Program-made: the position numbers and the translations under genes | Notes under the pieces: model-generated | What the model was told of the DNA's origin: nothing | The model's input: only the letters and a program-made list of their open reading frames with translations | Database searches by the model: none | In this document: piece after piece, positions 35,425 to 43,047 of the stretch | Numbering within the stretch: position 1 is the stretch's first letter | How the letters are laid out: every line of letters begins with the position of its first letter | From: Marinobacterium sp. LSUCC0821 | GTDB taxonomy: Bacteria; Pseudomonadota; Gammaproteobacteria; Pseudomonadales; Balneatricaceae | Direction of reading: 5' to 3' | DNA length: 64,000 nt | Assembly (NCBI RefSeq): GCF_012848475.1 | Contig: NZ_CP051666.1 | Span: 2,073,501-2,137,500 of the forward strand

Positions 35425-35973
35425 ATGGCTCAAAACTCAACAATTTTTAAAGTATTTCTTCAGATCGCAGATATGGATCGTCACTACTATGCCGACCACA
35501 ATCTGACCTTAGCTCGTCACCCATCTGAGACTGATGAGCGAATGATGATGCGTCTGTTGGGTTTTGTCATAAATGCAGATGAGCGTTTGGAGTTTACTCG
35601 TGGTCTCTGTGTAGAGGATGAGCCAGATCTATGGAAGAAGAGCTACTCTGACGAAATTGAGCTATGGGTCGATGTAGGTTTGCCAGGCGAGAAACAGATC
35701 AAACGTGCTGCGAGTCGTGCACAGCAGGCACAAATAATTGCTTATGGTTCAGATCAGGCTTTTGATCCTTGGTGGAAGGGTGTGAAGGCCGTGGTGACTA
35801 AGCAGAGCAATGTTCAGTTACTTCGAGTCAATCCTGAGCAGAGTGAAGCCTTAGCAGATTTAGCTCAGCGCGGTACGCAACTGAGTGTGAACATCCAAGA
35901 TGGCCAGCTTTGGTTTAGCAGTGAAAGTGGCGAGGTGACTATTGAGCTGGAAAAAATTTTCCCAGCTCAATAA
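35425..35973 (+). CDS. yaeQ: YaeQ family protein
   Basis: A 182-residue cytoplasmic protein with the YaeQ layout: ADMDRHYYADHNLTLARHPSETDERMMMRLL near residues 13-42 (landmarks DMDR, TLARHPSET), ELWVDVG, and YGSDQAFDPWW. It has a PD-(D/E)XK nuclease-like fold whose function is poorly defined. A TATACT -10-like box at about 35390 precedes it. Confidence 0.9.
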   Translation: MAQNSTIFKVFLQIADMDRHYYADHNLTLARHPSETDERMMMRLLGFVINADERLEFTRGLCVEDEPDLWKKSYSDEIELWVDVGLPGEKQIKRAASRAQQAQIIAYGSDQAFDPWWKGVKAVVTKQSNVQLLRVNPEQSEALADLAQRGTQLSVNIQDGQLWFSSESGEVTIELEKIFPAQ

Positions 35974-35977
35974 GGGT

Positions 35978-36340
35978 TTACTGTAAGCCTTCAACCAATT
36001 GGTTGCAGGTGTTTAGTTCGTGAACAAAGGGCGAGTATTCGTTTGAATTCACAACAGCTTTTACAGCGGTCTCATCATCGAAAGTGATTACTAACTCGCA
36101 TTTACCCTGTTGCGATGATTTGTTCTGTTCTGTATCCGAGTGATAGACCCAAACTGAAGTGTGCGGCCCGGTATCTGTTTTGCTTCGCGGACTCCCTAAC
36201 TGCATCTCGACAGATGTTTTATCGAGTTTAATAAGACGTTCGCTAATCTTCTCAGTGGTGTCAAAACGCACCTGCGGGGCAGAACACGCGACGAGTAAAG
36301 ATGTTGAAAGCAGTAGCCCAATTAATGCGGTACGGTTCAT
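35978..36340 (-). CDS. Putative small lipoprotein
   Basis: A 120-residue protein with a lipoprotein signal peptide: LLVAC places the lipidated cysteine at residue 19. The mature part has a BamE-like helix then strand pattern (LIKLDKTSVEMQLGSPRSKT), reminiscent of SmpA/OmlA folds, with two further cysteines (GKCELVITF, NTCNQL) that could pair. No specific family is recognised. It is convergent with yaeQ and divergent from the helicase. Confidence 0.68.
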   Translation of the reverse strand: MNRTALIGLLLSTSLLVACSAPQVRFDTTEKISERLIKLDKTSVEMQLGSPRSKTDTGPHTSVWVYHSDTEQNKSSQQGKCELVITFDDETAVKAVVNSNEYSPFVHELNTCNQLVEGLQ

Positions 36341-36419
36341 ACTAACCTCCTAGAATTGAATTAAGCTAAGTCTTGCACGGCTTAACAGCCTCAGCAATAG
36401 AGTTTTACAAGGAATTTGA

Positions 36420-37712
36420 ATGACTAAATTTGCCGATCTTGGATTGTGTGAAGAGCTGGTTGAGCAGTTACAGCTGCTAGGTCACCACACGCCGACACCG
36501 GTTCAGTCCGAAACCATTCCTTTGGCTCTAAATGGTGCTGACGTTGTTGCTGAAGCACAGACGGGAACCGGCAAAACTGCCAGCTTTGCCCTCCCAATGA
36601 TCCAACGTCTGCAACGTGATGCCATTGAGGGTGAATACCGCCAGGTGCGTGGTTTGGTGTTAGTGCCAACGCGTGAACTTGCAGTTCAGGTGGCAGATCA
36701 CACCCTCGAGTATGGACGCCCACTTAAGATGCGCGTCGTCTCTATCTTTGGCGGTGTTCGATTTGATAATCAGATTCGAAAATTAAAGCGCGGTGCAGAT
36801 ATCTTAGTCGCAACCCCGGGGCGACTTTTAGACTTGATCAGACACAACGAAATTTCCCTTAAAGAGGTTGAGATGTTGGTCTTTGATGAAGCCGATCGCA
36901 TGTTGGATTTAGGTTTTATTGGCGATATTAGAAAGCTCTTGGACTTCATTCCCGAGAAGCGTCAAACGATGCTCTTCTCGGCAACCTTAAACGACTCTGT
37001 TGAGGTGCTGGCAGAAAAACTCCTGACAGAACCCAAGCGCATCTCCGTGACTCAACGCAATTCTGCCAGCAAACAGGTAAAGCAGAGTGCCTATGCTGTA
37101 GAGCATTCAGACAAATCGGATGTACTTGCGTTTCTTTTACGCAACGGTAACTGGCAGCAGGCCATCGTATTCACTCGAACCAAGAAGCGCGCGGATCAAG
37201 TGACGTTTGATTTGGCAGCCGAGGGGATAGGCGCGGTGGCAATACATGGTGATCGCTCCCAACGTGATCGTTTGGCAGCGCTAAAAGCATTTACAGAAGG
37301 TGAAGCCCAGATACTCGTGGCAACGGATGTTGCAGCGCGCGGTCTAGATATAGAGGCGCTGCCGCTTGTAGTGAACTATGAGTTACCTAATGTACCTGAG
37401 GCCTATGTGCACCGAATTGGGCGCACTGGCCGTGCTGGGCTACAGGGAAGGGCAATCTCTCTAGTGGGCGGTGATGAACGACGCTTCTTGAAGGCGATCT
37501 CTGATCTTTTAGGTAAGCCAATCCAACTTCAGCCGGTGCCAACTCTTGAATGTGGAAAGCTTGTTGAGGGTGGAGTGTTATCTGAGAAGAAGCGTAGCCC
37601 TAAAAATGGCAGTGTGTCGGCTAAAAATCACAGCTCTAAGGCAGCCCCTGAAACCTACCAAGTTGATAAATCTCGTAAAAGCTTGCGACCATCGCTTTTC
37701 AAAAAAGGGTAG
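36420..37712 (+). CDS. DEAD-box RNA helicase (RhlE-like)
   Basis: A 430-residue ATP-dependent RNA helicase. Motifs in order: Q motif TPTPVQSETIP near residue 22, Walker A AQTGTGKT, PTRELA, TPGR, DEAD in VFDEADRMLDLGF, SAT, and HRIGRTGRAG in the second domain. A short basic tail after residue 385 (KKRSPKNGS ... RKSLRPSLFKKG) should bind RNA. Likely roles are ribosome assembly or mRNA turnover. Confidence 0.93.
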   Translation: MTKFADLGLCEELVEQLQLLGHHTPTPVQSETIPLALNGADVVAEAQTGTGKTASFALPMIQRLQRDAIEGEYRQVRGLVLVPTRELAVQVADHTLEYGRPLKMRVVSIFGGVRFDNQIRKLKRGADILVATPGRLLDLIRHNEISLKEVEMLVFDEADRMLDLGFIGDIRKLLDFIPEKRQTMLFSATLNDSVEVLAEKLLTEPKRISVTQRNSASKQVKQSAYAVEHSDKSDVLAFLLRNGNWQQAIVFTRTKKRADQVTFDLAAEGIGAVAIHGDRSQRDRLAALKAFTEGEAQILVATDVAARGLDIEALPLVVNYELPNVPEAYVHRIGRTGRAGLQGRAISLVGGDERRFLKAISDLLGKPIQLQPVPTLECGKLVEGGVLSEKKRSPKNGSVSAKNHSSKAAPETYQVDKSRKSLRPSLFKKG

Positions 37713-37948
37713 CTCTGAACACTGCTCTTTAAGCCAGAAAGTCTTATAGAAATCATAACTGCAATAAATGTCATTTCGGTTTTGATTGAATCGAAAATAT
37801 TGCTGAATCTATTCTGAAGATTTTTTCGTTTCTAACTGATTGAATTAACAGCTCTATGAATCATTTCTGAAGCGCAACAGTTACTCAGCCCCATATTTTC
37901 ATAATCCTTTTCTACACTGAAGTTGTTCAGAAATTAAAGGAGCCCCTC

Positions 37949-38254
37949 ATGAATACACTTATCCTAGCTACAGCGCTCTCATTTTTAAGCCCGGCTGAAG
38001 CCGCTACAGAAACATCAAACTGCAAATCGTTGGAGCGATATGCTGCCGTAGTCATGCATGCCCGCCAAACTGGTACCGGCAAAGCTGACATAAGCTCATT
38101 GGTTTCTACTATTCCGGCAAGTTACCAGCCAGCACTATCTAGCATGATTAACACGGCGTACAAGAAACCTCGTTTTCTATATTCCGGTGAGGAACGTTTA
38201 AATTCAGTCAATCAATTCCGTACAGAAATTGCACTTGAGTGCTACTCAAAGTGA
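37949..38254 (+). CDS. Small secreted hypothetical protein
   Basis: A 101-residue protein with a probable signal peptide cleaved after AEAA near residue 20, and two cysteines (NCKSLE, LECYSK) near the ends of the mature part that could form a disulfide. AAAGGAG precedes the ATG. No family is recognised. It is 10 bp upstream of the helical-repeat protein gene, so the two may be co-transcribed. Confidence 0.6.
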   Translation: MNTLILATALSFLSPAEAATETSNCKSLERYAAVVMHARQTGTGKADISSLVSTIPASYQPALSSMINTAYKKPRFLYSGEERLNSVNQFRTEIALECYSK

Positions 38255-38264
38255 GGATAGAACA

Positions 38265-38879
38265 ATGAAAAAGTTAATGTTTACATCACTATTAGTTTCG
38301 ACACTGTCTTTATCTGCAAGTGCATCGATAACGCTTCAGTCAGGTCAAGTTATTGGCCCTGATGGGGCTATTTATGATGGTATGTCACCACAAACTGAAG
38401 CTGCTTTGCTTGAATCTATCGAACCTGGCGAGACTAGGGTGGGAGTTGTTAACAATAGTTTTTACGTGATTGTTAATGATGAGATTACAACTGTTCCACT
38501 CAGTGATTTGCAGAGCTTAGATAGTGATTCACGTCTTGAGTACATAAAGGATGCAATAAAGAGTGACTACCTCGAGAGCGGATCAATTGAGTTATCTGAT
38601 TCACTCAATCACAGTGAGGTGGAGAGAGAGCTTGAACATCAATCTAGTGAACTAGAGTCAGAAATGGAGCGTTATTCTTCTGAGATAGAGTCAGAGATAG
38701 CAAAGCATGAGACTGAAATTGAACAAGAATTAAGCAAACATGAAGCCGAAATTGAAAACGAACTTTCAAAGCATGAAACTGAAATAGAGCATCAGTTGGC
38801 GGAGCATAAATCCGAGATAGAAAGTGCTCATGATAATGGCGCTGAACACGATGATCATGATTCTGATGGCCATAGTTAA
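38265..38879 (+). CDS. Secreted helical-repeat protein with His/Asp-rich tail
   Basis: A 204-residue protein with a signal peptide (cleavage after SASA near residue 20), a globular part to about residue 110, then a long charged helix. That helix contains near-perfect 11-residue repeats: AKHETEIEQEL, SKHEAEIENEL, SKHETEIEHQL, AEHKSEIESAH. The tail HDDHDSDGH is rich in metal-liganding residues. Eleven-residue repeats favour right-handed coiled coils, and the tail suggests zinc, copper or nickel binding. I know no named family. The ATG at 38265 with GAGGA upstream is the start. Confidence 0.65.
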   Translation: MKKLMFTSLLVSTLSLSASASITLQSGQVIGPDGAIYDGMSPQTEAALLESIEPGETRVGVVNNSFYVIVNDEITTVPLSDLQSLDSDSRLEYIKDAIKSDYLESGSIELSDSLNHSEVERELEHQSSELESEMERYSSEIESEIAKHETEIEQELSKHEAEIENELSKHETEIEHQLAEHKSEIESAHDNGAEHDDHDSDGHS

Positions 38880-38935
38880 GAGTGTGTGAGCTAGATGGTT
38901 ACAGTTCTAATCGACATCTAGCTCACTATATAAAT

Positions 38936-39682
38936 CTACTCCTTATAAGAGGGATCGATCTTCTCAATGATGCGGGTGAAGGCTGCAACCGCATCTTTGC
39001 CTGCACCAAACTTCGGGTTGAAGTTGAGAGAGTCTCGTACACACTTATTAAGAACATCTTCTGGTATCTCAATCAGCTCACCCATCGATGCAGATGCCAT
39101 CTGCACCTCACATGCGCGATTGACGAGCCACATTAGAGAGAATGCTTGCGCTAAGGTTGATCCTATAACGACGGGTCCATGGTTCTTGAGAAGAAGTACT
39201 GGTTTATCGCCAGCGCTCTCGAGAATACGAATCCCTTCATCTCGATGAACTGTAATACCTTCAAAGTCATGGTAGGCAACCTTCCCATACAGCTGAGCTG
39301 AATAAAAGTTAGTGTAACTTAACCCCTCTTTCAGACAGCAAACCGCGAGTGTAAGTGTGGTATGAACGTGCATGACACAGTGCCCACCTGGAACTCGCTT
39401 ATGTATCTCGCCATGGAATGTGAATCCGGCAGGGTTTATCGGCCAATCAGAATGGCCAATGATGTTTCCGTCTATATCGACCTTAACCAGATTTGATGCA
39501 GTAACCTCAGTGTAGTGGAGCCCAAAAGGGTTTATCAAAAAGTGCTCATCTTCCCCGGGGATACGAAGTGAGATGTGGTTATAAATCGCCTCATCCCACT
39601 TCAAGTAAGCGAAGATACGGTACATAGCAGCGAGTTCTACACGGGCTTGCCACTCTTGTTCTGAATAGGTTGCTTTGGTCAT
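38936..39682 (-). CDS. Class II aldolase/adducin family protein
   Basis: A 248-residue zinc-dependent aldolase-fold protein. Metal ligands are expected in the VMHVHTTLT pair of histidines and the later LLLKNHGPVV histidine; YNHISLRIPG near residue 36 is the substrate-loop block. Members act as fuculose-phosphate-like aldolases or decarboxylases, or lack known activity. I prefer the ATG at 39682, where homology begins, although no clear ribosome site precedes it; an in-frame start 84 bases upstream would reach the ParE stop. Confidence 0.85.
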   Translation of the reverse strand: MTKATYSEQEWQARVELAAMYRIFAYLKWDEAIYNHISLRIPGEDEHFLINPFGLHYTEVTASNLVKVDIDGNIIGHSDWPINPAGFTFHGEIHKRVPGGHCVMHVHTTLTLAVCCLKEGLSYTNFYSAQLYGKVAYHDFEGITVHRDEGIRILESAGDKPVLLLKNHGPVVIGSTLAQAFSLMWLVNRACEVQMASASMGELIEIPEDVLNKCVRDSLNFNPKFGAGKDAVAAFTRIIEKIDPSYKE

Positions 39683-39762
39683 GGGGTGTGGTTCTTTTTT
39701 ATCTGTTTTGCAGTGAGTATAGAGGGCTGAGGGAAGGGTGTCAGCGGATAAGTCGTTCCTAT

Positions 39763-40077
39763 TCAACTCTCAGAGAAGTAGTTGATCGTATCCATGTTTT
39801 TATGTGGTATGCCGATCATGTCTATTGTCTCGTGACCTATTAGATAAAACACTACGTGCTGACCTTTGGGAAGGCTGTAGTAGCCCTCGCAGATATCTGT
39901 TCTATGCCTACCCAAGAATGGATCCTCTGCTAACGATTTGAAGCAGGTCTCTAAACTCTTTAGATAGTGGTTGCGCTGACTATTACCCCAAGTTCTTTCA
40001 GTGTATCGGCCAATATTTTTTAGATCGTCGTATGCGCGGGGTGTGACTCGAACTCGTCGAACCAATTTTTTTGACAT
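39763..40077 (-). CDS. ParE/RelE family toxin
   Basis: A 104-residue basic protein with the ParE pattern VRVTPRAYDDLKNIGRYT near the start, FLGRHRTDICEGYYSLPKGQHVVFYLI in the middle (landmarks GRHR, YYS, HVVFY) and a C-terminal strand with DMIGIPHKNMD. ParE toxins poison gyrase. Its ATG overlaps the antitoxin stop (TGATG), the typical type II arrangement. Confidence 0.87.
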   Translation of the reverse strand: MSKKLVRRVRVTPRAYDDLKNIGRYTERTWGNSQRNHYLKSLETCFKSLAEDPFLGRHRTDICEGYYSLPKGQHVVFYLIGHETIDMIGIPHKNMDTINYFSES

Positions 40078-40325
40078 CAGGACTCCGCATCCAAGTCGGC
40101 GATCAATGAATCCATCGTAAAGTCCTCGACGAACTTTCCATTTTTGGCTTGTAATGCTCCTTCAGAAAGATGTGCACGAAGAGCTTCTATCTTGCTCTTG
40201 CGTTCTTCCATTGCTCTTAAAGCATCACGAACTACTTCGCTTGCGGATCCGTAACGACCGCTAGAAATTTCGTTTTTGATGAACGCTTCCCAATGTTCAC
40301 CTAGGCTTAGGCTGGTAGTTGCCAC
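40077..40325 (-). CDS. ParD family antitoxin
   Basis: An 82-residue protein with the ribbon-helix-helix start ATTSLSLGEHWEAFIKNEISSGRYGSASEVVRDALRAMEE (landmarks SLG..W, GRYGSASEVVRDALR) and an acidic C-terminal tail that should wrap the toxin. It lies just outside the left end of the ssrA island, about 340 bp away. Confidence 0.88.
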   Translation of the reverse strand: MATTSLSLGEHWEAFIKNEISSGRYGSASEVVRDALRAMEERKSKIEALRAHLSEGALQAKNGKFVEDFTMDSLIADLDAES

Positions 40326-40435
40326 AATTCACCTCATATATTCATATTTGTTAATAATGAATATAGTTTTATGGTGGTTGTAATTCAAGCATGGAGCACA
40401 TTTAGTGTTTTCATGTGTGGCTTCTCTTAGTTCGA

Positions 40436-40620
40436 GTGGCGGGTTTGATGCAGGCCTTCCTGGCGCTCGGTCTGACGGAGCAGACTCTGGTAAATAAAAG
40501 TGGCGGGTTTGATTCGGGGCATCCTGCCCCTCACCCCTTTGGGGCAACACTTTGTGTTGTCCAAAACTACATCCTTGTAGTTTTGTCGAACCCGCTCCGC
40601 GGGCTCTGTAACCCGCCACA
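40436..40620. repeat. Multi-hairpin structured element
   Basis: GTGGCGGGTTTGAT occurs at 40436-40449 (from the preceding base pair) and again at 40500-40513. From the second copy, GTGGCGGGTT (40500-40509) pairs with AACCCGCCAC (40610-40619), closing a domain with five successive hairpins: GGGGC-ATCCT-GCCCC, CCCC-TTT-GGGG, CAACAC-TTT-GTGTTG, CAAAACTACA-TCCT-TGTAGTTTTG and CCCGC-TCC-GCGGG. The first copy is followed by two shorter hairpins and is not closed. It codes for no convincing protein and lies next to the terminator of the inferred original ssrA 3' flank. It may be a folded RNA or a repeat-family member. Confidence 0.6.
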
Positions 40621-40626
40621 AAAATT

Positions 40627-40660
40627 AAAAAGGGCCACTCCCTTCGGGGTGGCCCTTTTT
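40627..40660. terminator. Strong bidirectional terminator, probably the native ssrA terminator
   Basis: AAAAAGGGCCAC and TGGCCCTTTTT arms flank a TCCCTTCGGGG loop region, giving a long GC-rich stem with A and T runs on both sides. On the minus strand it follows the copied ssrA 3' end at 40670-40683 by about 9 bases, the distance expected for the terminator of the uninterrupted gene. Confidence 0.85.
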
Positions 40661-40664
40661 AATT

Positions 40665-40683
40665 TTGTATGGTGGAGGTGGCG
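40665..40683. other. Left attachment site (attL) of the ssrA island
   Basis: TTGT-A-TGGTGGAGGTGGCG matches 61743-61761 at 18 of 19 positions and reproduces the last 14 bases of the tmRNA including CCA. It lies between the displaced terminator and the integrase gene. Confidence 0.75.
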
Positions 40684-40899
40684 TCCACCTAGGTCGTGTC
40701 ACAATTTGTGTTGGCTAGTATTAATTTGTCATTATAAAACAATATCTTAAATTGTAATTTATAATTTTTATTTCTCTTTCTGTCGCATCATGTTGCACCC
40801 AATGCTATTATTTTATGTGGGAGCTTATGTGGTAACTGAAGCTGTCTTTGTGGTTCAAATTCCAATCTTCCAAATTCGATAGATAAATAGGGCTTCGAA

Positions 40900-42093
40900 G
40901 TGCCAAAAAAAGCTAAAGAATTAAGTGCCGCTGAAGTGCGACGACTTACTGATCAAGGACGTTATTCAGTGGGAGGGGTGGCCGGCCTGCAAATGCTGGT
41001 CTCAGCAACCGGAGCACGCTCGTGGGTTTTGCGAACACAAATGGGACAAAAGCGCCGTGATATAGGTTTGGGTGGATTCCCTGATGTTACTCTAGCTGGT
41101 GCTAGAGACAAGGCGAGAGAGTTACGCGAAAAAATATCTAACGGTATTGATCCTGTGCTAGAGAGGAAAGCAGCACGTGATGCAATGCGAGCCAGGCAAG
41201 CCAAAGTGTTAACATTCAAAGAAGCGGCATACCTATGCCATAACGCGCGCAAAGATGAATATAGTAATGTTAAGCACCGTCAGGATTGGATCAATTCATT
41301 AGAGCGTCATGCGTTCAGTGTAATAGGTGAGCTGTCTATCGATGCAATTGAGGTGCCACACGTTCTTAAAGTACTTGAACCAATTTGGAAAACCAAAACT
41401 GAAACCGCGACTAGGGTGCGCCAGCGTCTAGAGTCTGTTTTGAGCTGGGCAACAGTTTCTAAGTACCGCAGCGGCGATAATCCTGCGCGTTGGGCCGATA
41501 ATCTAAGTGAGTTACTGCCTACTCCCAACAAAATTCGTAAGGTAAGACACCATAAAGCATTACCCTGGCAAAAGGTGCCAATGTTTATGGTTGATCTACA
41601 ACAGCGAGAGGGTATTGGCGCACGTGCTCTGGAATTCATCATATTAACTGCTGCGCGCTCAGGTGAGGTTCGCTTCGCTACCTGGGATGAAATCGACTTG
41701 ACTGCTAAGCTATGGACCGTCCCAGCTGATCGAATGAAAGCTCGCAAAGCTCACAATGTTCCGTTATCTGGTGCTGTTATAGAGTTACTTGAAGGTTTGC
41801 CCCGTATAGAGGGTAGCAATCTATTATTCACAGCACCGAGAGGGAATGCTTTATCAGATATGAGCATTTCAGCAGTATGCAAACGAATGGAAGTTGAGGC
41901 TACTCCTCATGGGTTTCGGTCATGCTTCAAAGATTGGGCACGGAGTCGTACTGCTTATCCCGATGAAGTTTCCGAACTTGCCCTTGCTCATGTTAACAAT
42001 GATGCTACACGCGCAGCTTATGCACGGGATGAACTACTAGAACAACGTTCAAGACTAATGAGTGATTGGGCTAAATTCATAAATTCTTTATAA
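40900..42093 (+). CDS. Tyrosine-type integrase (P4-like)
   Basis: A 397-residue site-specific recombinase with an N-terminal DUF4102-type arm-binding domain (VGGVAGLQMLVSATGARSW, GLGGFPDVTLAGARDKARE) and a C-terminal catalytic domain. Catalytic residues are visible as Arg in TAARSGEVR, HGFR, His in LALAHVNND and Tyr in TRAAYARDE. It starts with GTG, 217 bp inside the left attachment site. Enzymes of this kind insert islands at tRNA or tmRNA 3' ends, so it is the likely agent of insertion into ssrA. Confidence 0.93.
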   Translation: MPKKAKELSAAEVRRLTDQGRYSVGGVAGLQMLVSATGARSWVLRTQMGQKRRDIGLGGFPDVTLAGARDKARELREKISNGIDPVLERKAARDAMRARQAKVLTFKEAAYLCHNARKDEYSNVKHRQDWINSLERHAFSVIGELSIDAIEVPHVLKVLEPIWKTKTETATRVRQRLESVLSWATVSKYRSGDNPARWADNLSELLPTPNKIRKVRHHKALPWQKVPMFMVDLQQREGIGARALEFIILTAARSGEVRFATWDEIDLTAKLWTVPADRMKARKAHNVPLSGAVIELLEGLPRIEGSNLLFTAPRGNALSDMSISAVCKRMEVEATPHGFRSCFKDWARSRTAYPDEVSELALAHVNNDATRAAYARDELLEQRSRLMSDWAKFINSL

Positions 42094-42115
42094 CTAACTG
42101 TTAATTTGATGGGCT

Positions 42116-42772
42116 ATGGATAACACAAAAATTAATCCTGTTCTCGAATATTTAGGTTATGGTGATCTACCCTTCCCGTACACTGATCCTGAGTTTTTAT
42201 CTAAAGCAGAAGATGAACTAGTTACATGGAAAGACCTTCCAGATAGTTATAAGTTGGCCGCGCTTTGTCATCTTGAGTTTAAGTTTCTTTATCCAAACAG
42301 ATTTGTGGTTGGTTTTTCAAAATGGTTGATATCAGGCCATCCGATTCATGTATTAATAGATTTCGAAACGATTGAAAAAGCTGGAATTAGGGTAACTCCA
42401 GCTATGCAAAAAATATTGGCTATAGCTACCAGTCAGTATCTTTATGACCAGACACCACTAAATAATCCTACTAATAAGACTACGGCCAAAAGGGTTGAAA
42501 TTCAGAACCAGGCACTTCGACTCGCAGCTCAGCTAGAAATTTATATAGGCAACTCTAGGTCTTTAGCATGTAGTAAGGCGTCAAATTACTACAAAAATAA
42601 GTATCCCGATGCTGTTGGAATTAGTCCTGATAGACTGAAAAAGTTACTACAGAAACCTCCAAGACACTTTTTGGAGAGTGTAAAAAAAGATTATCAATCA
42701 TCGGACAAAAAATCGATAACTGAAGTAATACAGTCTTTAGTAGCTATTCCAGATATTGAAGGGTCATTTTGA
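42116..42772 (+). CDS. Hypothetical island protein
   Basis: A 218-residue protein, mostly helical by composition, with no recognised domain. It lies between integrase and alpA, a common place for uncharacterised genes of P4-like elements. Base composition is AT-richer than the surrounding core genes. The start is ATG 22 bp after the integrase stop; no clear ribosome site is seen. Confidence 0.65.
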   Translation: MDNTKINPVLEYLGYGDLPFPYTDPEFLSKAEDELVTWKDLPDSYKLAALCHLEFKFLYPNRFVVGFSKWLISGHPIHVLIDFETIEKAGIRVTPAMQKILAIATSQYLYDQTPLNNPTNKTTAKRVEIQNQALRLAAQLEIYIGNSRSLACSKASNYYKNKYPDAVGISPDRLKKLLQKPPRHFLESVKKDYQSSDKKSITEVIQSLVAIPDIEGSF

Positions 42773-42849
42773 TTTCAGAATGACCCTGACTCTGACATAG
42801 ATTCAGACTTACTATCATTCTTGTCATTAACTAAGACGGGAATTTATAG

Positions 42850-43047
42850 ATGTCTACACATATCGAAACTGCTTATCTTGCAGATCATCAAGTTGCTAAT
42901 CGTTACTCTGTATCAAGGGCCACTATATGGCGATGGGTTCAGAGTAATCGATTCATAAAACCGGTCAAATTGTCCCCAGGGTGTACTCGTTGGCGCTTAT
43001 CAGACATTGAGGTCTGGGAAGAAAATTGGCTGGAGGATGTTTTATGA
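42850..43047 (+). CDS. AlpA family DNA-binding protein
   Basis: A 65-residue helix-turn-helix protein of the AlpA/excisionase type: LADHQVANRYSVSRATIWRWVQSNRF near residues 10-35 (landmarks VA.RY.VSR.TIWRW), then KLSPGCTRWRLSDIEVWE. AlpA activates integrase or directs excision in P4-like elements. Its stop overlaps the next ATG (ATGA), so expression is coupled to the replication protein. Confidence 0.88.
   Translation: MSTHIETAYLADHQVANRYSVSRATIWRWVQSNRFIKPVKLSPGCTRWRLSDIEVWEENWLEDVL

Noticed and set aside
40436-40620. Possible CRISPR array because of the repeated GTGGCGGGTTTGAT unit
   Set aside because: Only two copies, the intervening sequence is palindromic rather than spacer-like, and no cas genes are in the window.
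40329-40750. Several 64-111-codon open frames on both strands in the multi-hairpin region
   Set aside because: Their sequences simply translate hairpin arms and the att region, there is no ribosome site, and the DNA is better explained as structured non-coding sequence.
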